From positions 3,647,357-3,711,356 of the forward strand of contig CABFPE010000003.1 in the NCBI GenBank assembly GCA_900660155.1: a DNA stretch of 64,000 bases, given 5' to 3'. Origin of the DNA: Hofstenia miamia (taxonomy: Eukaryota > Xenacoelomorpha > Acoela > Hofsteniidae). A program made the translations under genes and the position numbers. The notes beneath the pieces are model-generated. The model saw only the letters and a program-made list of their open reading frames with translations. It was not told where the DNA came from and did not search any database. How positions within the stretch are numbered: the stretch's first letter is position 1; each line of letters starts with the position of its first letter. Positions 11,134 through 22,260 of this stretch are shown piece by piece.

Positions 11134-12920
11134 AGTAGTGTAAGAAGACGAGGCGAGGTTCCACAAACTGACATTTTGACCTCTGCGATATCGAGGGGGT
11201 GTTTTTAGTGACTCACCATTTGATTGACAGATGACTAATGAATTTCTGACAGATTGCGATAACTCACAAAGTGCTTTTTGACAGCTCGGGGGTAACTGGC
11301 TGACAGCTTGCTAATAGCTTTTAATTAGTGTACCATATTAGGGCCTATTTGCATGATTCATGTTCAAATTTAGTTTACACTTTTTGGTATGAGTAATTTT
11401 TGTTAATATCACATTTGTTTGCATTACGCCATGTTAATATATAACGTATTATAACAACTCCTTTCGGGTTCACTTTGATAATATCACAGGCCATTTTTNN
11501 NNNNNNNNNNNNNNNNNNNNNNNNNNNNNNNNNNNNNNNNNNNNNNNNNNNNNNNNNNNNNNNNNNNNNNNNNNNNNNNNNNNNNNNNNNNNNNNNNNNN
11601 NNNNNNNNNNNNNNNNNNNNNNNNNNNNNNNNNNNNNNNNNNNNNNNNNNNNNNNNNNNNNNNNNNNNNNNNNNNNNNNNNNNNNNNNNNNNNNNNNNNN
11701 NNNNNNNNNNNNNNNNNNNNNNNNNNNNNNNNNNNNNNNNNNNNNNNNNNNNNNNNNNNNNNNNNNNNNNNNNNNNNNNNNNNNNNNNNNNNNNNNNNNN
11801 NNNNNNNNNNNNNNNNNNNNNNNNNNNNNNNNNNNNNNNNNNNNNNNNNNNNNNNNNNNNNNNNNNNNNNNNNNNNNNNNNNNNNNNNNNNNNNNNNNNN
11901 NNNNNNNNNNNNNNNNNNNNNNNNNNNNNNNNNNNNNNNNNNNNNNNNNNNNNNNNNNNNNNNNNNNNNNNNNNNNNNNNNNNNNNNNNNNNNNNNNNNN
12001 NNNNNNNNNNNNNNNNNNNNNNNNNNNNNNNNNNNNNNNNNNNNNNNNNNNNNNNNNNNNNNNNNNNNNNNNNNNNNNNNNNNNNNNNNNNNNNNNNNNN
12101 NNNNNNNNNNNNNNNNNNNNNNNNNNNNNNNNNNNNNNNNNNNNNNNNNNNNNNNNNNNNNNNNNNNNNNNNNNNNNNNNNNNNNNNNNNNNNNNNNNNN
12201 NNNNNNNNNNNNNNNNNNNNNNNNNNNNNNNNNNNNNNNNNNNNNNNNNNNNNNNNNNNNNNNNNNNNNNNNNNNNNNNNNNNNNNNNNNNNNNNNNNNN
12301 NNNNNNNNNNNNNNNNNNNNNNNNNNNNNNNNNNNNNNNNNNNNNNNNNNNNNNNNNNNNNNNNNNNNNNNNNNNNNNNNNNNNNNNNNNNNNNNNNNNN
12401 NNNNNNNNNNNNNNNNNNNNNNNNNNNNNNNNNNNNNNNNNNNNNNNNNNNNNNNNNNNNNNNNNNNNNNNNNNNNNNNNNNNNNNNNNNNNNNNNNNAT
12501 TAACGCGGTGTAATGCAAACATTTGTGATATTATCAAAGTGAAATTACTCATGCCAAAAATGGCCTGTGATATTATCAAAGTGAACCCGAAAGGAGTTGT
12601 TATAATACGTTATATATTAACATGGCGTAATGCAAACAAATGTGATATTAACAAAAATTACTCATACCAAAAAGTGTAAACTAAATTTGAACATGAATCA
12701 TGCAAATAGGCCCTAATATGGTACACTAATTAAAAGCTATTAGCAAGCTGTCAGCCAGTTACCCCCGAGCTGTCAAAAAGCACTTTGTGAGTTATCGCAA
12801 TCTGTCAGAAATTCATTAGTCATCTGTCAATCAAATGGTGAGTCACTAAAAACACCCCCTCGATATCGCAGAGGTCAAAATGTCAGTTTGTGGAACCTCG
12901 CCTCGTCTTCTTACACTACT
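11134..12920. mobile_element. Foldback-type DNA element with 365-bp inverted arms, centre unresolved
   Basis: The left arm (11134-11498) and right arm (12556-12920) are inverted copies of the same length, 365 bp, and look nearly identical by eye. Tips are AGTAGTGTAAGAAGACGAGG and its complement. The arms contain sub-repeats: a 'TGAGTAAT...ATATCAC...TTTGCATTAC' unit occurs twice towards the centre. The middle is a run of exactly 1000 N, so true length and any gene inside are unknown. A 6-bp duplication flanks it. Very long arms with internal sub-repeats point to a foldback or large non-autonomous terminal-repeat element; the superfamily is uncertain. No transposase is visible. Confidence 0.8.
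11499..12498. other. Assembly gap, 1000 N
   Basis: Exactly 1000 N, probably a placeholder length. The palindromic arms on both sides explain why short-read assembly stopped here. Long apparent reading frames across this region are artefacts of N. Confidence 0.97.
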
Positions 12921-13250
12921 ATGCTCTGCGGGCCTTTATGCTACTGCCTGACAAGCGCAAATTAGAATTGATCTAGGCTGGTGACTTTATCCTCAGCTGG
13001 AGTTCAGCATGGTTCACTATTCAAAAATAAGATTGGAGAGCATACGAATGCCTGATTAAATTGGCAACTCCGTATCCAAGGGCTTTAAAATCCTTTTAAG
13101 GACTCATCTCCAAAAGACACTGAAAGAAGCAATATCTGTGCGGAGCGGAGAGAGCAGTGAAAATTTTGCAAGTATTCAAGTCAATGTGCCGCTCAGTCAA
13201 AGCATTGAGCTATTGTCTTCTTACAAAATTTATATATAGAATTCCACTTA
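12921..13250 (+). pseudogene. Decayed transposase-like gene, right part after the foldback insertion
   Basis: Directly after the foldback element and its duplicated ATGCTC, coding traces resume: ALRAFMLLPDKRKLELI, then SSAWFTIQK, then AYECLIKLATPYPRALKSF, and finally VKALSYCLLTKFIYRIPL before the signal fades near 13250. Taking out the element and one ATGCTC joins this in frame to the left part (...SPAIYA+LRAFMLLPDK...), so the two halves were one gene before the insertion. Several stops and frame changes remain, so it had decayed as well. I do not know its function. Confidence 0.42.
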
Positions 13251-13477
13251 ATAGACCCGCACATCCTTAATATACATATTGGAATAGATTTCAGCAAAAC
13301 AGCTTATTGCATGATTCATTGGAATGTTAGACTGTATTGTATATTACATTTTCCACTAAGTGCTACTCTTGTTAATACATTGTAATTGATTACATACTGC
13401 TTCAAATTTGTGTTCACTTTCATTTTTCTACAAAAATTATTAAATCATCTGAAACAATTCCAGTTAATTGAAAAATA
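13251..13477. other. AT-rich spacer
   Basis: Nothing recognised. A CCAG before 13470 could serve as an acceptor for the frame that follows. Confidence 0.3.
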
Positions 13478-13709
13478 ATGCTTGACTACTTTCGCAGAAA
13501 AATCCGACGTAATATTTCGAAAACCTCAAAACCAAAATCATATTGTCAATATTACAGTTCGCTTGAAAAAGTCAAATTTCTACGTAATGGCACCCAGAAT
13601 CTGAATGTAACTCACCCACACATAAATTTTAAAGAAAATAAGCATAAAATGCATATCATTATAAGTAGAAACCAGAAAAAAGTTGTTTTGACCAAAGCTA
13701 AAATATCTA
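13478..13709 (+). CDS. Possible coding exon, unknown basic protein
   Basis: An ATG at 13478 opens a frame of 77 codons (MLDYFRRKIRRNISKTSKPK...) that reaches a consensus donor GTAAGT at 13710. Without splicing it would stop three codons later. The peptide is rich in Lys, Arg, Asn and Ser, has no hydrophobic segment and matches no family I know. In AT-rich DNA a frame of this length is not rare, so the donor is the main support. No partner exon is identified downstream. Confidence 0.28.
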
Positions 13710-15904
13710 GTAAGTCTTGAAATAATTTTTTTAGAGTCAAACAATTCATTTTAACATCAAATATTTTTAACTATTTCGGCACATCAACTTTAACATTTGG
13801 TGGCATGTATACAAAATATATGCAGAAGATGTACATCATCGTCCAAATTCTTAAATAAAAATATTTCATAGGAGCAACATAGTTTAGAAAAACTGCATGC
13901 AAATCCTTATATCGTTTAGAAGACAGGTCGAGTGTTTGTACACTGCTCTTTTTTATTTGAAGTTTATATGATGTTGTAAATATGATTTATCAGGATGTTT
14001 ATTTAATGCTTAATTTGGCTTCATAGCAAACCATAGAAGCATTTTACAACTGAAAAAAGATACTTTCTTACAGCAACTAATAAAACTATTTTGACGTATT
14101 TGAAGATTACACAGTGACTATTTTGCGAATTTTTTCCTACTATTTTTCTGCTTCCTAGTAAAAAGTTTACTAAATAGTAATCTATTCACAAGTGTAGCAC
14201 TTACACTAAACTATTTGAATTGGGACAATCATATTTCTTTCTTCATTAAGGCGTTAAAAATTCACAAGTGTTACGATGATGAATTTGATGAATTTTTAAC
14301 CAAAAGAAAATTTTAAGGATATTTCAATAATATAAGAGAGCAAAGATCCATTATCTTAATATCTAGCAATTTTGCAGTGATTTGACATATTTTCTTTCTA
14401 AACATTTGATTTTATCGAAATTGGCGGAAAAAAATTTTTCACTTGGCTAACAATTTTAAAGAATTGAATTTCAGGCTGTTATTTATTATAATACAAAACA
14501 AAATTAGGTTGGAAATAAATACATAATCCTTATCTGCTTTCCCCTGAAAAAATATTGTATCATTAGATAACGTTATTTAGTTGTATTTGGCTCTCTACCA
14601 ACGTGCAATTGCTTTTTCCAACATTTTCAAAGTTTTGCTAGACATTCTGAACAGAAAATCTAGCTTGTAATGAAACTTGGATCCTGGGTACTATCTAGAA
14701 CCCAAAAAACTGTAGGAGTGTCATGCTTGCGGGTTATTTTCTGCAAAAAGCGACAATCACCACAGAGTACTATTTGGAGTGGCTCTGTCGGGTTAGGATT
14801 CTACACAACGAAAACAACATGACTTAGTGAGAATAAAACAAAGATCGTGTGCAGAATATTGAAAATGCTTCATTGATCCCCCATATTTGCAACTAATGGT
14901 GGTATGGGTGAAGAAGCTATTCCATATCATGCATTACTTGCTGAAATGTTAAGCAACAAAATGAATTTTAGCTATGCAAACGCTATTATGATTTCATACG
15001 AAATAGGCTTTCTTTTGCAATTTTAAAAACAGTATAAATTGCCTACATGTTAACAGAAACAAAATTTATCAAAACCTTACTCCTCTAAATGAAATTGATG
15101 TCAATTTGATTTAAGTTATTATTATTAATTAACGGCTAACATACATGGAACGTCAACAGTTAAATGATAATTTTTAATATTTGTATATGAGATTTTGTAA
15201 ATTACATAAATATTTTGTTATAATTTATTATCCGAATTCTTTGTAGTGTTAATTTTATATACATATTTATTTCCTTTCTTTGTTAAAAAAATAGTAAATT
15301 TTTTTATTTTTCAATATTTTATTTTGTAATGTTGATTTTATGAGCAAGCCAATTTTACTCGATAGGAATTCATAGAAATGCAAATGATTGCAAACTCCTA
15401 GATTCCTTCCACTGCTTGGTTAAATATTGCTAAAATGGTTGTCTCATTATTACGGAATGTTGAAATTCTTCATCTACCCACCTCTTAATGCATGTCGACC
15501 CATTTTTAGTGATAATGCTGGCTTTAAGTATACTTCCACTCCACAACTTACACGCCCTCTACTCCTAAATATGCTCCCTTTTTGTTCCTCACTTTAATAT
15601 TAAGGATCTCTGTTTCTAAATTACTTATTGTAGATCTTCCTTTTGTAATTTCTTGCGTTTTTTATTATTTCATTATTTTTAATCTCATTCTGGCTAAAAA
15701 AAGTCATTTAATTGTTGTTGTTGAACGTAATGTTACAATTAACGACAATAAATGTAAATCTGTATATATATATTCACTGAATTTTAATTTAATACAATTG
15801 GCTGCTTGTAAACAAATTACAAAAACAATAAATGTAGGCCTACTTAGTAAAACATAACAAAAGCATGAAGCGCAAAATGGATAGAAATTATAATAAGCAT
15901 GCAC
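13710..15904. other. AT-rich non-coding DNA; 3' side of the 15905 exon
   Basis: No gene recognised. The part at about 15700-15904 would be 3' untranslated sequence of the minus-strand exon that ends at 15905. A weak minus-strand acceptor with a 20-codon frame occurs near 15430 but is not convincing. Confidence 0.35.
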
Positions 15905-15994
15905 CTATTTTTTAAAGAACTTAAAAATTGGTTCTTTTGGAGCTTCCTTCTTGAAGAACTTTTCTTTGTAACGTTGACTCACAGTTGTGTCGTT
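15905..15994 (-). CDS. Terminal coding exon of an unknown minus-strand host gene
   Basis: Read on the minus strand, a T-rich acceptor (GTTTTGTTTTTAG) ends at 15995 and opens a phase-0 frame of 29 codons plus TAG. The peptide begins NDTTVSQRYKEKFFKKEAP and ends IFKFFKK, a basic amphipathic tail. Composition is clearly less AT-rich than the surroundings. Phase 0 matches the other minus-strand exon candidates at 34209, 46161 and 48915, so all could belong to one gene with very long introns, but that link is inference. I cannot name the protein. No canonical AATAAA is obvious close by. Confidence 0.5.
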   Translation of the reverse strand, partial: NDTTVSQRYKEKFFKKEAPKEPIFKFFKK

Positions 15995-17456
15995 CTAAAA
16001 ACAAAACACGTAATTGTGTATATTTATTGAAAAATTTTATGATATAATTTTGTATTTTACACAAATTTCTATTGATTTCATCTGTAGTTATATTCCAAAT
16101 ACGTCAAACAATAAATTAGGCACGAAACTTTTCTACCTGAAACCGAACCGACACGACCAGGAACTTTGCTACCGCACCTGATAACAAAACTTCTGTTCTT
16201 TGTAATGATGTGGAAATCCCAATATCATCCCGTACTTACCAGGATTTGCGGGCCACAAAAAAACACTTAAAATTATAGACATTAGGTGTATGTTAGTGTC
16301 CATTTGATATAATAAAATTGTGCAAGCAATTGAATTATTTTATGGGAACAGCTATCGGTAGAGCATGAAGAATTTCTGCCCTGTGGTATTAGAAATGGAA
16401 GGATTTCTGGGCTTTTATATAATTTTCTAATATATATATATATATATTATATGTATATACATTGAAAATGTAGTCAATGAGCTACCATCTACCTCTGACG
16501 TTATTTTAGCAATCATTATGATACCTAGCTATATAAAACAAGTTGCTGAAAACACCTACCCTAGGTGTGAATGTATTGCTGCAAATCACAATTGAGTTAA
16601 AAATTACACATAAAAGCAAAAACTCATTTACTTCAGATGATAAAATAGAACAAAAAAAATTTAATATTGGAAAACAGACAATTTCGACTCTGAGTATGAA
16701 TTTACTCATCTTTAACGCTATAGGCATCCAAGTCAAGAAAAGGCTTTCAAATGCAAAGCCATTGTCTTTCTCCATTTTTCATATTTTTCTATATCGTCCC
16801 AAAATTTAATGTCACAAATTTTCTATTACTTCATTCCTAAGAAATTGTTTATCTAAGCAGGAACTTGAAATTGTACATTTAAATTTGATCTTTTACACTC
16901 CTCCAAATAACATATCAGCAAACGTTGTTGTTCAGAAGGTAAATACAAACTAAGCCTAATTGGAAAATTCATTTCTAAATAATTGTAGAGGAATCCATCA
17001 CAATAGTTTTTTTTATTAGTGTTAGTTTTTTATTGAATCTTTTACGCATCAAATATTTTTGAAATGAGTACCGGTAGTTCTTTCTACTGCCCAAATCAGC
17101 AAATAGAGTGGAATCGAGTCAAATTTTAGGAAGACACGTCGGATCGGGCGGGGTCGGCTCTATATATCATGCGAGTTTGGGTTGGATCGGGTCCAAAGAG
17201 TTTGAGCCGATTCCATGACTGTCGTGCATCCGATGAATTAAATACTTCTCAAACCACGGTGTGTAGGATTCTGTTTTTAAAGCTATTCAAGTTCAAGGAA
17301 TGAAAGCTCTGTATAATTAATTATAATTAAGTTGTGAAACAGTTCCATTTCTCTACTACTAGCGGTAGAAACGTAATTGCTAAGCAGGGGACCTTCAGCA
17401 AATTTTTACAATTTGATAAGTCTTTCCCTGATCAATTTCATGTCCTCAATATACTG
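15995..17456. other. Presumed intron or intergenic DNA
   Basis: AT-rich. It contains a short TA run near 16431-16447 and a patch near 17110-17220 with CGGATCGGGCGGGGTCGG-like words. A stretch at 16140-16260 ends in a perfect minus-strand donor (CTG|GTAAGTA) but has no matching acceptor or frame. Two opposite-strand frames near 16506-16809 overlap each other and look like chance. Confidence 0.35.

Positions 17457-17515
<59 letters not shown>
17457..17515. repeat. (TA)n microsatellite
   Basis: 59 bp of nearly pure TA with one TG interruption. Confidence 0.95.
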
Positions 17516-17517
<2 letters not shown>

Positions 17518-17964
17518 AAATATTTAAATAGATTTGCTAGTTATTAACCTTGTTGTAATCTTAGACGATGTTTCTATTCAACAGCAAATACGATTGCGAA
17601 TATTAAACGACATTTTCAAAAACTGAATTCATTATTTTCTTATAATATTCCAATCGTTCTACAATTTCTGGGAAAATTACAGAAAATGAGAGTTGTTATT
17701 TTCCCATAAAAATTTTAACACTAACACTCCAATTGCAGGAAGTCTAGACAACCAATGTAACTTAAACACAAAAAATTTAGATGGATTATCTTCCATAATC
17801 GCTTAAAATTGAGCAAGCTTTTCAGTAGTTATTTCTTTATATTAGAATGTTTTGACACCCTAACACTACAACCATATTTAATCAGTAACACATATACTTT
17901 AAATCCTAAAACATCAACAAAAGTTCTGAAAAGCATTTAATTTTGATGTCCAATTTTTTTTGTA

Positions 17965-18520
17965 GATTCTACACACTTCTGAAAAAATTTAATTTCATAA
18001 GTCAATTACATCTACAAAATTTTCAAAATTTCTGAATTGAATTTAGTTTAACTAATCAATAATGTTTCTAAGTTCTACAGAATTTTTTAAATGAATTAAA
18101 TCTACCTACTCAATTATTTAGTAAGTTCTACAAAGTTTCTGAAATGAATATTATCTAACTATTCAAGTATTTTTGTAAATTCTACTAAATATTTAGAATG
18201 AATTTAATCTATCTAGTCAACAATTTCTTGAAAATTCTACAAAATTTTTAAAGGAATTTAATTTAACTACTCAATTATTTTGTAAATTCTATTAGATTTC
18301 TGAAATGAATTTAATCTACAAAGTTGAAAATTTTTGGGAGTTTTACAAAATTTTAAGATGAATTAAATCTACTTAGTCAATAATTTTTGTAAATTCTAAA
18401 TAATTTTTAAAATGAATTTCATTTACCTAGTCAATTATTTTGTTATTCTATCTAGTTTTTGTAATACATTTTATCTAACTACTCAATATTTTTTTAAATT
18501 CTACAAAATTTTTAAAATGA
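17965..18520. repeat. Old tandem repeat, unit about 54 bp, roughly ten copies
   Basis: Successive diverged units of the form 'TTCTACAAAATTTnTGAAATG / AATTTAATCTAnnTAnTCAA / TnATTTTTGTAAA' follow each other for about 550 bp. Unit length varies around 53-57 bp and copies differ from each other at many positions, so the array is old. It ends at the GA-rich tail of the LINE at 18511. Confidence 0.7.
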
Positions 18521-19440
18521 GAGAGAGAGATATTTATTCATGCATACAGCACAATACAATGTACAATTACATTAACAATTATAACAATTTTTATAATTAA
18601 AGCTGTAAGCACCTTAATTTTGACTTAAGCTAACAATGAATCATGAAGAAAATATTTTTTTAATCTTAATATTTTAGAAGACATATGTCAAGTCTTTTGC
18701 TTTAATAATGTAGTCTATAACACACTCGCAATTCGAAAAATGTCGACTTTGGCAATGATATATTTAATAAGCTACGGGATATATTAAATCTGCTGCAGAA
18801 TAACAGAGAATGGCGAATGTTTTCTTCAGTATGACAGTAATAATGCAAACTCCTTCAACTGAAGTAAACTTTTTCATGAATGAATTAAGCTTGTAGCGAC
18901 CAGTTATTAAAGAGGCTAGATTCTTGTAAAGATTAAATCTCATGAGAAGAATTATACATACTTTTCAGTCTGGGATTGGCATATTATTCATAGAAACGTT
19001 CGAAATCGTATTTAAAGAAAAATCTTATTTAATGGAGTAAGTAGTTCAAAATGATCTACAACACATCATTTCATATTTTCTTGTTATCTGAAAAAGAACG
19101 TTTTTATGAAAAAAATTATTTTCTATATCTGATTTCATGATGTAAGGCAGATAGACTTTAGAAGTATATATAGTTGCTGGAATCCCCATCAATTTCACGT
19201 ATAACAGACGATTTTAGTCCAAATTGCCTATGTGCAATTTGCTAAATTTGGAATGATTCATTTAAAAGTTTGTGACGACTTACCGTAAAATGTAAATGAA
19301 AATTCAAATTAGTATCTAATATTAGGCCCAAAATTTATATCTCATCGTCAGAAGCAACAGGAGAAGCACAGGCTTCTTTAGTAGATGTAAAGAAAATTGA
19401 ATTTTTTGAAATTGTCTTTCAATGATGAAAAACATGTATA
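18511..19440 (-). mobile_element. LINE remnant (CR1/Jockey-like), 3' part
   Basis: The minus strand shows the end of a non-LTR reverse transcriptase ORF: GLILDTNLNFHLHF is the 'FLGvxlDxxLxFxxHi' motif downstream of the RT fingers and palm, followed by further decayed sequence. The 3' end lies at 18511, where the minus strand ends ATGAATAAATATCTCTCTCTC, a short simple-repeat tail instead of poly(A). Many stops are present. This is a 5'-truncated, old copy. Confidence 0.6.
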
Positions 19441-20142
19441 AAGGAAATGGTTATGCATCAATAAATTCATCAAGGAAAACAAGAGCAATCATATCGAATA
19501 TGTCTAGTTAGTACTTGAGAACAAATCTTTGATAGAAGCCATGAAATTGCATATATTATAAATTAATATTTTGTGAATATTGGTAAATTTCATAATGAAG
19601 ATTCTATTAAAAAAATTACAAATTATCATCATGATATAATTATCGTACAACTTTCAATTTTTAACATTTTTCACTGCATGAATTTCGATAAGTTGAAAAC
19701 AAGTTTATTAAAAGAACCAAGCTGCTATCCTCCTTTACTCCTAAAAAACTCTCTGTACACATTAGCAAGAACATTGTGTGATCTATTAATTAATACATTT
19801 ACTAATCACATTTCCATAAGCAATCAAATATTTATGAAGTTGTTCCCAATTTCCAAAAGTGCAATAATGATAGAACCGAGAATTGTCACAGAACATCGGT
19901 TTCTGAGCAAAAAGCAAATTTTTTAAAAAATTTATTAATCAATAGCTAACAACATGCATTGAAAAAAATAAACTTTTAAGCAAACACTAATTTGGTTTTA
20001 TCAGCAAACAATAATTGTAGCTATAGATGAATGGCGTACAACATTTGACAAAGATATAAGGAAACTAAAGGAAATCTGAAATTTTAATGATTCATCAATT
20101 TTATTTCTAAAATCACATGTCTTTGATCGTTCAAAATGTATA

Positions 20143-21041
20143 AAAGTGGACAACACGTAAACCGCCGGATTTTAAACTTTGATTACTCCTCAAGTTTTCA
20201 TCGGATCGTCATGAAATTTCGACTCATACTAGTTTGGAGTATGAGATTTTTGATGATTATACTTGTACTGAGAATTGTCAGAAAATTCTGATTTTATTAA
20301 ACGAATACCATGTACGAAAATTGAGATGCCAACAATGTATCTTAACATATAAAATTTAATGATAAACTTTTCCCTTTATTTCCCCCACGTGTTTATCAAT
20401 AATGACCAAAACGAATTAAGGTAAATGTCATAGAAAACATTTATTAAATGAAAAACGTAGGAAAAAAGTGTTAGTAGTAATCACTTTTGATAGGCCAGAG
20501 CAGTTTCTCAACACAACTCAGTTGTCATTTCTTGAAATGCTTGTATGATGCGGTCCTTCAGGTCTTGCATGAATGTTGCCGTGTATGGTAAACATTCGAC
20601 TTGACAAAGCCCTACAAGAAGAAATCGCAAAGCGTCAGGTCAAGTGAACGCGGTGGCCAGAGCATTTTAGGAGATCCACGTCCCGTCAATCTGTTAGGCC
20701 TCTTCTTGTTCAACCACTCACGCACAGGAAGTCCTAATTGTGGAGGTGCACCATCCTGCATGAATATGTTTGTAGACACGTAATTAATAAATTGATGGCA
20801 TAACACAGAATACGATTCACGTTAAGTTAATTAACTTGATGTAGATTTTCGATGATAACAAAATGAGTACATGTCATTCGGTCAATAGAATCAGAATCTT
20901 CTGACAATTATCAGTACGACAAGTATAATCATCATAAATCTTATTCTCCAAACTAGTATTAGTCGAAATTTCATGATAATCGGATCAATATTCAAGGAGT
21001 AATCAAAGTTTAAAATCCGGCAGCTTATGTGCGCTACCCTT
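20143..21041 (-). mobile_element. mariner-like element with about 150-bp inverted ends, nested in a LINE
   Basis: The two ends are long inverted repeats of about 150 bp with moderate divergence; both contain GCCGGATTTTAAACTTTGAT followed by TACTCC. TA flanks both ends (20141-20142 and 21042-21043). The minus strand carries part of a transposase, STNIFMQDGAPPQLGLPVREWL (second catalytic Asp in QDG) and PPRSLDLTLCDFFL (third), then FVKSNVYHTRQHS. The 5' half of the gene is missing, so this is an internally deleted, non-autonomous copy of about 900 bp. It inserted just before the GVPQG box of the older LINE. Confidence 0.8.
20560..20806 (-). pseudogene. mariner-type transposase fragment, C-terminal half
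   Basis: About 80 codons of a mariner-family transposase in the nested element. It holds the QDGAPP box with the second catalytic Asp, the WPPRSLDLT...DFFL box with the third, and the start of the region after it (FVKSNVYHTRQ). It differs from the mariner at 8.5 kb (REWLNKKRPNR instead of that family's wording), so it is another lineage, of the type whose proteins read 'QDGAPPHYxxxVRxFLN'. The N-terminal DNA-binding part is absent. Confidence 0.78.
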
Positions 21042-21540
21042 TATAAGGGAGTGCCACAGGGATCAGTTCTAGGCCACGTGCTATTCAATCTATATGTAAA
21101 TGATATTCATAACTTCATTGATGTTAAATCTATTCAAATTGCAAATCATGCTATTTTATACAATAGCGAAAAAGTTTGTACGAGAAAGTTCAGTGAAAAT
21201 TAATAAATTAATTCAACAGAATGTGATGAATTTACATATTAAGAAAACTGCATTTAGGGATTTACAGAATAAAAGTGAAAAATGTGTAGCCCCTAGACTT
21301 AATATGAGATTAGAAATAAATCATTTTTGCAACTAATAAAATTAAAGACCTTGATGTTGAATTTGATAATAAATGAACATTTACAGATCAATTCTTTGCA
21401 ATCACAAAGAAAATAGTCCACGTTTTAAATTATTAACTAAGAAAGATTCAAAATGTCATATCAATTAAATGGATTTCTATATTATTAAGATCTTTTATAC
21501 TATTACACTTTTCATGTTATTTTTTACAAATGTTACTAGA

Positions 21541-22260
21541 TAGGATAGGATATTTTTTATTCAGATAAATATATACAATTAATAACTGATTTGTTTATCT
21601 GAATAGTGTCAAAAAATATACAAACATTCATTCACATACATACAAAAACAAAAAAATATTATACAATTAATCTAACAGGCTAGGGGGGAATTTACTTGGT
21701 AAATTTTAATTTGCTTCTTTAAAGCTCTTAGTTTCTCGATGTTCTTTATCTCTTTAGGTAATGAATTCCATGTTCGGATATTAATGAATGATTCTTTCAG
21801 GATTTTTTTTCTGTACTTAAAATAGGTAAAATGTTTTGATCGGGAGTTTCTTTTATGAATAAACCAGTCATTGAAATTGTATTGTAAGATGGTAAGTTAT
21901 TAATGAGTTCAAAAAATGTCAACATAATTTCAAAATGGCAAGCTAGCTTGGAATAAAGATTGATTTGGAAATGTAGACCTTAGTTCTGGAAGAAATTTTC
22001 TTTGAAACATTTAGTGCCCATCTAAATTGGACATTAAGGTTCTTAAAAACAGCGTCTTTTATATCAGGACATAAAATATTTGCATAATTTAGATGATTCA
22101 TTATAAATGTTTGAAAAAATTGAATTATTACACAAGCTGGTAGTTGCATTACTATCATTGACATGTTTCTTATACCAATGGCTAATTTTTGAACTATTGC
22201 ATTAATGTGAGATTCAAAATATTCTAAAAACATGAAAGGGTTTTAATTAGGCAATAAATA
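21541..22260 (-). mobile_element. LINE remnant (CR1/Jockey-like), 3' end
   Basis: The minus strand reads the C-terminal end of a LINE ORF2: LAIGIRNMSMI, then IIQFFQTFIMNHLNYANILC (the 'vl..yyalv.SHL.Yg...W' region) and VFKNLNVQFRWALNV, all typical of the part after the RT domain. The 3' end at about 21541 reads TTATCTGAATAAAAAATATC followed by CTATCCTATC, a short repeat tail. Strongly 5'-truncated. Confidence 0.7.

Larger units (their letters stand above)
19573..21440 (+). mobile_element. LINE remnant, RT domain, interrupted by a mariner-like element
   Basis: The left half (to 20142) carries a decayed RT start, with INTFTNHISISNQIF and the NKLLSKHQFGF box ('NRLLSxxQFGFR'). The right half (from 21042) resumes with YKGVPQGSVLGHVLFNLYVNDI, the most conserved LINE RT stretch, then a 'VEFDNKLTFTDQFFAITKKI' tail motif near 21360-21420. 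The catalytic YADD is degraded to an IANHAI stretch. The mariner-like element at 20143-21041 sits between the halves. This is an old CR1/Jockey-like copy on the plus strand. Confidence 0.68.

Noticed and set aside
11470-12579. Very long open frames on both strands
   Set aside because: They consist of N from the assembly gap.
15380-15432. Minus-strand acceptor CCATTTTAG with a 20-codon frame (QYLTKQWKES...)
   Set aside because: It has a weak acceptor and lies inside the presumed 3' region of the 15905 exon, with no other support.
16506-16809. Two overlapping frames on opposite strands of 88-89 codons
   Set aside because: No family resemblance, no splice sites and opposite strands; expected by chance in AT-rich DNA.
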